From NCBI GenBank assembly GCA_011390385.1, contig JAABSN010000148.1, positions 1 to 8,318 of the forward strand: 8,318 nucleotides of DNA, read 5' to 3'. Below the pieces are notes generated by a model, which was not told the origin of the DNA, did not search any database, and saw only the letters and a program-made list of their open reading frames with translations. Of this stretch, positions 1-4,833 are shown one piece after another; within the stretch, counting starts at the first letter, position 1; each line of letters begins with the position of its first letter. Source of the stretch: Thioalkalivibrio nitratireducens (GTDB lineage: Bacteria; Pseudomonadota; Gammaproteobacteria; Ectothiorhodospirales; Ectothiorhodospiraceae). The translations under genes were made by a program, and so were the position numbers.

Positions 1-372
1 GACAAGCGCCGGCCGCGCGCGAATGAAGCGCAGGTGATGCACATCATCGGGGATGTCGAGGGGCAGTGCTGCGTCATCATCGACGACATGGTCGATACTG
101 CCGGCACCCTTTGTCAGGCGGCGCGGGCGCTGAAGGAGCATGGGGCCGCCAAGGTCTATGCCTACGCAACGCATGCCGTGCTTTCCGGCCCCGCTGTTGC
201 TAACATAGAGAGTTCCATGCTCGATGAGCTGGTGGTTACCGACACCCTTTTGTTGCAGCCGAATGCGCAGGCCTGCAGCCGTATTCGGCAGTTGTCGGTG
301 GCGGAGATGCTTGCCGAAACCATCCGTCGCATCAACATGGAAGAATCGGTCAGTTCCCTGTTCGTGGATTGA
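1..372 (+). CDS. prs: Ribose-phosphate pyrophosphokinase, C-terminal part (5' end outside window)
   Basis: PRPP synthetase transfers pyrophosphate from ATP to ribose 5-phosphate, making PRPP for purine, pyrimidine, histidine, tryptophan and NAD synthesis in the cytoplasm. The reading frame is open from base 1 and ends at TGA 370-372, giving 123 residues, roughly the last two fifths of a protein usually about 315 residues long. The first visible residues, DKRRPRAN, are the flexible catalytic loop; its Lys and Arg match E. coli K194 and R196 by family knowledge. The PRPP-binding loop [10 protein letters not shown] is at visible residues 28-37. The C-terminal [20 protein letters not shown] ends as in E. 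coli Prs. An internal ATG at 34 is not the start, because conserved family sequence continues upstream of it to the window edge. rplY follows after 107 nt. Identity is very secure. Confidence 0.97.
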   Translation, partial: DKRRPRANEAQVMHIIGDVEGQCCVIIDDMVDTAGTLCQAARALKEHGAAKVYAYATHAVLSGPAVANIESSMLDELVVTDTLLLQPNAQACSRIRQLSVAEMLAETIRRINMEESVSSLFVD

Positions 373-429
373 TCGCGCTCTGGCGAGGCCCTTGCCGGGT
401 CCGCCGCTTCGGGCTCCGAGCCCTTTCTG

Positions 430-466
430 GCGCCTCATCTGGTCGCGGATGAGGCGCATTCATTTT
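430..466 (+). terminator. Hairpin with T-rich flank between prs and rplY: terminator or attenuator
   Basis: GCGCCTCATC (430-439) and GATGAGGCGC (448-457) form a perfect 10-bp stem around an 8-nt loop. ATTCATTTT follows at 458-466. This resembles an intrinsic terminator, though the T tract is interrupted. It would end or attenuate prs transcription before rplY. The T tract runs straight into the rplY Shine-Dalgarno at 467-470, so the structure could also affect rplY translation. The structure is read directly from the sequence; the function is inferred. Confidence 0.55.
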
Positions 467-479
467 GGAGAACGTCACG

Positions 480-1124
480 ATGAGTACGGATTTTGTCATT
501 GAAGCCGAACCGCGCCTGGAGCAGGGATCGAGTGCGAGCCGCCGCCTGCGCCGTGCCGGCAAGTTGCCGGGGATACTTTACGGGGGTCACCAGGACCCGG
601 CCGCAATCAGCCTCGACCATAACGCCATCATGCTGAACCTGAAGAATGAGGCATTCTATTCACACATCCTGACCGTGAATCTGAACGGCAAGGCCGAGCG
701 TGCGGTCCTGCGTGATGTACAGCGGCATCCGTTCAAGCCGACGCTGGTGCATATCGATCTGTTGCGGGTCAGCGCTGACGAGCCGATACGCGTCCACGTT
801 CCGCTGCATCTGGTCAACGAGGAAATCTGCAAGGGCGTGAAGACGGGTGGCGGGATGATCAATCGCCAGTTGACCGAGGTGGAGATCGAATGCCTGCCGG
901 CAAACCTGCCCGAGTCGATTGAAGTGGACGTTGCAAACCTTGAGGTGGGTGACTCGATCCATCTGTCGGAGATCGTTCTGCCTGAGGGTGTGACCGTAGT
1001 TGCCCTTGCCCACGAAGGTCATGACTCGGCCGTCGTCGGCGTGCTGCTGCCGCGCGGCGAGAAGGTGGCCGACGATGCCGAAGGTGAAGAGGATGTCCCG
1101 GGCGTGGGTGGCGAGGAAGCCTGA
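480..1124 (+). CDS. rplY: 50S ribosomal protein L25, long form (CTC/TL5 family)
   Basis: L25 binds 5S rRNA in the central protuberance of the large ribosomal subunit. The 214-residue product is the long, two-domain form. Residues about 5-97 are the 5S-binding L25 domain, with [13 protein letters not shown] at 24-36 and [18 protein letters not shown] at 78-95. Residues about 100-192 are the beta-rich TL5/CTC C-terminal domain, including [10 protein letters not shown] at 118-127. An acidic, glycine-rich tail follows (about 195-214), typical of the family. E. coli has only the short one-domain version. ATG 480 is chosen because GGAG (467-470) lies 9 nt upstream; the in-frame TTG at 465 overlaps that site and would add five unsupported residues. 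pth starts 9 nt after the stop, which suggests co-transcription. Confidence 0.96.
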   Translation: MSTDFVIEAEPRLEQGSSASRRLRRAGKLPGILYGGHQDPAAISLDHNAIMLNLKNEAFYSHILTVNLNGKAERAVLRDVQRHPFKPTLVHIDLLRVSADEPIRVHVPLHLVNEEICKGVKTGGGMINRQLTEVEIECLPANLPESIEVDVANLEVGDSIHLSEIVLPEGVTVVALAHEGHDSAVVGVLLPRGEKVADDAEGEEDVPGVGGEEA

Positions 1125-1133
1125 TTCGGGACG

Positions 1134-1754
1134 ATGGCTGTCAATCCTGTCCGGACGCTGCCCATACGCCTGATTGTCGGATTGGGCAATCCGGGCCCGC
1201 GTTATGCCGACACACGACATAACGCGGGCTTCTGGTTTGTCGAACGCCTGGCGGATGATCTCGGTGGGTCGTTCCGCGCCGAGTCACGTTTCGAGGGCGA
1301 GGTTGCGCGGGTCATGATCGATGGTGCGCAGTGCAATCTCCTGAAACCGCTGACCTTCATGAACAAGAGCGGGAATGCCGTGCAGAAACTTGCCGGCTTC
1401 CTCAAGATCTCCCCGGAACAGATCCTGGTCATTCACGATGAACTCGACCTGCCGGCGGGTACTGCCCGGCTGAAAATGGGCGGTGGGCACGGTGGCCACA
1501 ATGGCCTGCGTGATCTCCATCGGCACCTCGGTCCGGACTATGCGCGTCTGCGGATTGGTATCGGACATCCAGGGATTCGCGAGGCCGTGATCGGCTATGT
1601 GCTGGAACGTCCCTCGCGTGCCGACGAAAGCGCCATGCGTGAAGCCATCGGTGCGGCGCTCGAATCGGTGCCCGCTCTGGTTGCCGGGGATTGGGACAAG
1701 GCAGTGCGCAGTCTGCACGTGCGGGCTGCGTCCGACAAAGAGAACGAATCATGA
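1134..1754 (+). CDS. pth: Peptidyl-tRNA hydrolase
   Basis: Pth cleaves the ester bond of peptidyl-tRNAs that fall off the ribosome, recycling tRNA in the cytoplasm. The protein has 206 residues; E. coli Pth has 194. The fold is recognised from [19 protein letters not shown] (residues 14-32), the TFMNKSG segment (74-80), HDELDLPAG (101-109) and [10 protein letters not shown] (116-125). The catalytic and substrate-binding residues are all present: N19, H29, N77, D102 and N123, matching E. coli N10, H20, N68, D93 and N114 with a constant offset of 9. ATG 1134 is the only standard initiator near the conserved core. The upstream site is weak (GGGA, about 1128-1131), so translation may depend on ribosomes finishing rplY. 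The stop overlaps the ychF start. Confidence 0.97.
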   Translation: MAVNPVRTLPIRLIVGLGNPGPRYADTRHNAGFWFVERLADDLGGSFRAESRFEGEVARVMIDGAQCNLLKPLTFMNKSGNAVQKLAGFLKISPEQILVIHDELDLPAGTARLKMGGGHGGHNGLRDLHRHLGPDYARLRIGIGHPGIREAVIGYVLERPSRADESAMREAIGAALESVPALVAGDWDKAVRSLHVRAASDKENES

Positions 1755-2842
1755 GCCTCAAGTGTGGGATCGTCGGATTGCCCAATGTGGGAAAATCCAC
1801 GCTATTCAATGCTCTGACGAGAGCCGGGATCGCGGCCGAGAACTACCCGTTCTGCACCATCGATCCCAACGTGGGGGTGGTCGAAGTGCCCGATCCCCGG
1901 CTCGACGCGCTGGCCGCTATCGTGAAACCGCAGCGGGTGTTGCCAACGACGGTCGAATTCGTCGACATCGCGGGCCTCGTTGCCGGGGCCGCCGAAGGCG
2001 AGGGTCTGGGTAACAAGTTTCTTTCGCATATCCGGGAAACAGATGCCATTGCCCAGGTGGTCCGCTGCTTTCAGGACGATGACGTGGTGCACGTCTCGGG
2101 TCGGGTCGACCCGCTGTCCGACATCGAGACCATCAGTACCGAACTGGCGCTGGCCGACCTCGATACGGTATCCAGGGCGATCACGCGGCTGACCCGGGCT
2201 GCCAAATCACAGGACAAGGATGCCATAGCCCGTCTCGAAATCGCGGAGCGCGTCGCGGCTGGGCTGGACAAGGGTACACCCGTACGTGCCCAGGCCCTCT
2301 CCGAGGAATCGCTGATTCTCCTTAGAGATCTGCATTTGCTGACTGCGAAGCCACTGATGTATATCGCCAATGTCAATGAGGACGGATTCAGTGATAATCC
2401 GTTGCTGGCACAGGTCGAGGCACATGCCACGCAGGAAGGTGCCGAGGTGGTGCCCGTATGCGCAGCCCTGGAGGCTGAGATTGCACAACTCGAGGATGCA
2501 GAGCGAGCGGAGTTTCTGGCGGAACTCGGTGTTTCCGAACCTGGACTGGATCGTGTCGTGCGGGGTACCTATCGGCTGCTCAACCTGCAGACCTTCTTCA
2601 CGGCTGGTCCGAAGGAGGTTCGCGCCTGGACCGTGCGCAGGGGCGCGACGGCACCCCAGGCCGCTGGCGTGATTCACACCGATTTCGAGAAGGGTTTTAT
2701 CCGCGCCGAGGTCATCGCCTTTGATGACTTCGTGTCGCTCGGTGGTGAGCAGGGAGCGAAGGACGCAGGAAAATGGCGCCTGGAGGGCAAGGAATACGGC
2801 ATGAAGGAAGGGGACGTTGTACATTTCCGCTTCAACGTCTGA
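1751..2842 (+). CDS. ychF: Redox-responsive P-loop ATPase/GTPase YchF (Obg family, OLA1-like)
   Basis: YchF is a universally conserved Obg-family NTPase that binds ribosomes, prefers ATP over GTP, and is linked to translation initiation and oxidative stress responses (family knowledge). The 363 residues match the E. coli length. The P-loop GLPNVGKST is at residues 9-17, the switch II motif [19 protein letters not shown] at 72-90, and NVNE at 207-210 replaces the G4 motif NKxD, which explains the ATP preference. A coiled helical region lies between (about 125-195). A TGS domain fills about 280-363, with [15 protein letters not shown] near its start and ending [15 protein letters not shown] 1751 overlaps the pth stop (ATGA) and gives the canonical N-terminus MSLKCGIVG. 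An upstream in-frame ATG at 1691 lies inside pth and adds unrelated residues. Translational coupling to pth is likely. Confidence 0.97.
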   Translation: MSLKCGIVGLPNVGKSTLFNALTRAGIAAENYPFCTIDPNVGVVEVPDPRLDALAAIVKPQRVLPTTVEFVDIAGLVAGAAEGEGLGNKFLSHIRETDAIAQVVRCFQDDDVVHVSGRVDPLSDIETISTELALADLDTVSRAITRLTRAAKSQDKDAIARLEIAERVAAGLDKGTPVRAQALSEESLILLRDLHLLTAKPLMYIANVNEDGFSDNPLLAQVEAHATQEGAEVVPVCAALEAEIAQLEDAERAEFLAELGVSEPGLDRVVRGTYRLLNLQTFFTAGPKEVRAWTVRRGATAPQAAGVIHTDFEKGFIRAEVIAFDDFVSLGGEQGAKDAGKWRLEGKEYGMKEGDVVHFRFNV

Positions 2843-2854
2843 TGCTTCAGGCCC

Positions 2855-2888
2855 GCGCGGGGTGATGCAGTGATCATTTTCCCCGCGC
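2855..2888 (+). other. GC-rich hairpin after ychF (possible terminator or processing structure)
   Basis: GCGCGGGG (2855-2862) pairs perfectly with CCCCGCGC (2881-2888). The loop contains a second short pairing, TGAT (2863-2866) with ATCA (2873-2876). The structure starts 12 nt after the ychF stop. A TTTT run sits inside the loop (2877-2880), and no T tract follows on either strand, so it is not a classical intrinsic terminator. It could stabilise the 3' end of the rplY-pth-ychF transcript. The pairing is visible; the role is a guess. Confidence 0.35.
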
Positions 2889-2978
2889 AGACACCCGCCG
2901 CACCCGGAAACCGGATGCCAGATACACGTTCGGCAAAGGCGTTCAGAACGCGTTGCCGCAAGTAACTATCGAGTCGTC

Positions 2979-2984
2979 AGGAGG
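2979..2984 (+). promoter_or_regulatory. Strong ribosome binding site for grxD
   Basis: AGGAGG lies 5 nt before ATG 2990. This is a near-perfect anti-Shine-Dalgarno match. It decides the start in favour of ATG 2990 over the in-frame ATG at 2999. Confidence 0.85.
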
Positions 2985-2989
2985 CTCCC

Positions 2990-3313
2990 ATGGATGTCAT
3001 GGACAGGATTCGCCAGCAGGTCGAAGAAAACCCGGTGGTGATCTTCATGAAGGGGACACCGCAGTTTCCGATGTGCGGGTTCTCGAGTCGTGCCGCCGAG
3101 GCGCTGAAGCGCTGTGAGCGCGAATTCGCCTTTGTCAACGTGCTTGCCGATCAGGAAGTGTTCCAGAATCTTCCGCGCTTCGCGGACTGGCCGACATTTC
3201 CGCAGATTTACATCGACGGTGAACTGATCGGCGGCTGCGACATCACGCTGGAGATGTTCGACAAGGGTGAGCTGAAGAAACTCGTCGACGACGCGCACGC
3301 CAAGCGCGCGTAA
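2990..3313 (+). CDS. grxD: Monothiol glutaredoxin, CGFS type (Grx4/GrxD)
   Basis: CGFS glutaredoxins bind a [2Fe-2S] cluster with glutathione, often as homodimers or with BolA proteins, and help deliver iron-sulfur clusters to client proteins in the cytoplasm. The 107-residue protein is one thioredoxin-fold domain. It has K21 (glutathione binding), the active-site CGFS at residues 29-32 with a single reactive cysteine C29, WPTFPQIYIDGELIGG (67-82) carrying the cis-proline TFP, and GGCDI (81-85). E. coli GrxD is 115 residues and ends with a slightly longer tail. The gene stands apart, 147 nt after ychF and with its own strong ribosome binding site, so it may have its own promoter; I see no convincing promoter boxes. 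It is convergent with rnt. Confidence 0.96.
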   Translation: MDVMDRIRQQVEENPVVIFMKGTPQFPMCGFSSRAAEALKRCEREFAFVNVLADQEVFQNLPRFADWPTFPQIYIDGELIGGCDITLEMFDKGELKKLVDDAHAKRA

Positions 3314-3332
3314 CGGAGCACTGAGCGAGGCT

Positions 3333-3356
3333 GCCAGGGGCGCGGAATGCCCTGGC
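3333..3356 (+). other. Hairpin downstream of grxD, candidate transcript end
   Basis: GCCAGGG (3333-3339) and CCCTGGC (3350-3356) form a 7-bp perfect stem with a 10-nt loop, 19 nt after the grxD stop. No T tract follows. A Rho-dependent or structure-stabilised 3' end is possible. It is too weak to call an intrinsic terminator. Confidence 0.3.
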
Positions 3357-3407
3357 GCCATCGCATCTCTCACGCATCGGGTGGTGGCGCCTCGACGCGA
3401 CGCATGC

Positions 3408-3540
3408 CGTAGGGTGTCAATGAGCGCAGCGAATTGCACCATTCGAGGCCCGGGAGCCAGTGGGGCAAAGTGGGCGTCGTATGCGGTGCGGTTCGGCTTC
3501 GCCTCACCGCACCCTGCGTGATGGGTGTTCACGATACACC
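3408..3540. repeat. Cluster of nested inverted repeats, REP/MITE-like dispersed element (putative)
   Basis: Outer arms CGTAGGGTG (3408-3416) and CACCCTGCG (3510-3518) are inverted with one mismatch. Inside lie two hairpins. The first pairs GGTG-T-CAAT (3413-3421) with ATTGCACC (3433-3440), with one bulged T. The second pairs GGTGCGGT (3485-3492) with ACCGCACC (3506-3513), 8 bp perfect. A third small one, GGTGT (3524-3528) with ACACC (3536-3540), lies just outside. Arms of the form GGTGC/GCACC around GCGAAGC-like loops are typical of short palindromic repeats found many times in proteobacterial genomes, usually between convergent genes, as here. No second copy is present in this window, so the dispersed nature is inferred from resemblance. 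Confidence 0.55.
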
Positions 3541-3621
3541 TGCAGGTTGCACGGATGGGTCGGGGTCTGACTTTCACACTAACGATTGGCGGTTTTCCGT
3601 GACCGGTTCGCGCCCTCTCCC

Positions 3622-4299
3622 TTATCCCGGTCCTTCGGCTTCGGAAAACAGCGCCGCGCCCTGAGGAACGCCCGCGGTGTCCATCCAGCGGTTGGCGATG
3701 GCGCAGAAGATGTCGGCTGTCATTTCCGCGTCATAGGCGGCGCTGTGGGCGGATTCGTTGTCCCAGGTCATTCCGGCGGCTTCGGCCGCGCGTGCCAGAA
3801 CCGTCTGCCCGTAGGCCAGCGCCGACAGCGAGACTGTGTCGAGGCTGCTGAACGGGTGGAAGGGGTTGCGGCGAATACCGCAGCGTTCTGCCGCAGAATG
3901 CACGAAGCCGAGATCGAAATGGGCATTGTGTCCCACCAGGATGGCGCGCTTGCATTGGTTGATCTTCACTTCCTTCCGGACCTCGCTGAACAGTTTGCCG
4001 AGGGCCTGGTCCTCTGGGTGTGCGATGCGCAGAGGGTGAAACGGGTCGATACCGTTGACTTCAAGAGATTTCGGATCCAGCAGCCCCCCCTCGAACGGGC
4101 GCACGTGAAGGCTCAGCGTGCGCTCGCGGTAAAGGTGATCGTTCCGGCCGCGGCGCAGGAATACGGCGGCGACCTGAAGCAACGCGTGTTGGCGGCAGTC
4201 GAAGCCGCCGGTCTCGACATCGACCACCACCGGCAGGAAGCCACGGAAGCGGTTGGCCATCGGGCGCTGGTCAGGGAGCAGAGTCTGGATTTCGGGCAT
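3622..4299 (-). CDS. rnt: Ribonuclease T (DEDDh 3'-5' exoribonuclease)
   Basis: RNase T trims the 3' ends of tRNAs (including CCA turnover), 5S rRNA and 23S rRNA, and acts as a homodimer. The 225-residue product compares with 215 in E. coli. All DEDDh catalytic residues are present: D27 and E29 in [11 protein letters not shown]129 in [10 protein letters not shown], and H185 and D190 in AHSAAYDAE, at a constant offset of 4 from E. coli. RFRGF (17-21), NGIDPFHPL (82-90) and [12 protein letters not shown] (144-155) are characteristic of RNase T and separate it from the DnaQ epsilon subunit and oligoribonuclease. ATG at 4297-4299 is preferred because an internal Met14 would leave only three residues before RFRGF, whereas E. 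coli has twelve. A weak GGA-containing site precedes it. The short C-terminal tail after NRW is not conserved. Confidence 0.96.
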   Translation of the reverse strand: MPEIQTLLPDQRPMANRFRGFLPVVVDVETGGFDCRQHALLQVAAVFLRRGRNDHLYRERTLSLHVRPFEGGLLDPKSLEVNGIDPFHPLRIAHPEDQALGKLFSEVRKEVKINQCKRAILVGHNAHFDLGFVHSAAERCGIRRNPFHPFSSLDTVSLSALAYGQTVLARAAEAAGMTWDNESAHSAAYDAEMTADIFCAIANRWMDTAGVPQGAALFSEAEGPG

Positions 4300-4685
4300 T
4301 GTTTCCGTGCAGGTCTGGAGGAGTGAATTCAGGGTCGTCGGGCCTACCAGTTGGTGTGTCCTGGCGGGTCAGGAGGGCAACATCCATTGATCATCAGGTG
4401 TTGTCCGGCGGCTGCCTGGAGGCTGGGCTGATGGGTAGAGGCATTCTCCGGACGTCCTGGCTCTGTTGCGCGGTGCGTCTGTATTCATTGCCGAGCGGAA
4501 CGCTGTCACCCTGAGGGAAGCCCATCCATGCCATGTTCTCCGGGGGTGGCTCGGCGGCACGGCAGCGACCCGGTTGGTTGTCGTGAGACATGGGGCGAAT
4601 AATCCACGATCCACGGCGTTTGCGCGCATATCTACTGTAGTTGTACCCATTTTCGGCGAACTTGCCCGCATCCGATCATCCCGAC

Positions 4686-4715
4686 TTGACCTGCGTGGGC
4701 CTCAGTCCGGATACT
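4686..4715 (+). promoter_or_regulatory. Predicted sigma70 promoter of aceE-aceF
   Basis: TTGACC (4686-4691, five of six to the -35 consensus) and GATACT (4710-4715, four of six to the -10 consensus) are separated by 18 nt. Transcription would begin near 4722, giving a leader of about 110 nt before aceE. It lies in the right place and orientation for the operon. This is a prediction from sequence only. Confidence 0.6.
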
Positions 4716-4821
4716 TGCCTCCCTGTGCGCGCCCTCACCACATCACGCTTCCATAGTAGCAGAAAGGGCACGCAGCGCCGGCCCTGCCGCATCTTTCCGG
4801 GTGTCGCAACAGGCTTCTTAC

Positions 4822-4827
4822 AGGGGA
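4822..4827 (+). promoter_or_regulatory. Ribosome binding site of aceE
   Basis: AGGGGA lies 6 nt before ATG 4834. This supports ATG 4834 over the in-frame GTG at 4801, which has no Shine-Dalgarno and would add eleven residues outside the family alignment. Confidence 0.8.
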
Positions 4828-4833
4828 TCAAGC

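Larger units (their letters stand above)
3314..3621. other. Convergent grxD/rnt intergenic region, no gene
   Basis: This 308-nt gap has no open frame with gene-like features. It holds the hairpin at 3333-3356, the palindromic cluster at 3408-3540, and a tail (3541-3621) with the 10-bp palindrome ACCTGCAGGT (3538-3547) and the string GGGGTCTGACTTTC (3562-3575). The last string resembles sequence seen around some REP-associated repeats; that link is from memory and weak. I see no intrinsic terminator for rnt on the minus strand. Confidence 0.6.
4300..4833. other. Divergent rnt/aceE intergenic region, mainly regulatory
   Basis: This 534-nt region separates the starts of rnt and aceE. Short open frames exist on both strands (for example about 100 codons at 4369-4671 minus and 96 codons at 4466-4756 plus), but their products are arginine- and proline-rich, lack recognisable motifs and have no good ribosome binding sites, so I do not call them. 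The stretch 4616-4660 is more AT-rich than its surroundings. The aceE promoter is at 4686-4715. I see no tRNA, no recognised riboswitch and no inverted repeat matching the PdhR operator pattern (TTGGT-N3-ACCAA). Confidence 0.6.

Noticed and set aside
411..426. Short hairpin GGGCT-CCG-AGCCC followed by TTT after prs
   Set aside because: The stem is only 5 bp with a 3-nt T run; the adjacent 10-bp hairpin at 430-457 is a much better candidate for the same role.
3586..4326. 246-codon plus-strand open frame opposite rnt
   Set aside because: The minus strand encodes complete RNase T with all DEDDh residues; the plus frame is an antisense shadow.
4346..4355. ACCAGTTGGT inverted repeat near rnt, considered as a PdhR-like operator
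   Set aside because: PdhR sites have the half-sites in the opposite arrangement (TTGGT then ACCAA). The 4-bp arms here are trivial.
4602..4615. Tandem 7-mer ATCCACG repeated twice
   Set aside because: Two copies of a 7-mer are easily due to chance and no further copies or symmetry are present.
4369..4671. 100-codon minus-strand open frame in the rnt-aceE gap
   Set aside because: The composition is Arg/Pro/Thr-rich with no motif, no good ribosome binding site and no support from context. Competing open frames of similar length exist on the other strand, as expected by chance in GC-rich DNA.
4466..4756. 96-codon plus-strand open frame in the rnt-aceE gap
   Set aside because: No recognisable domain; it runs across the predicted aceE promoter and has no convincing Shine-Dalgarno.
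4801..4833. GTG at 4801 as an upstream start of aceE
   Set aside because: No ribosome binding site precedes it, and the ATG at 4834 has AGGGGA at good spacing and gives the exact E. coli length of 887 residues.
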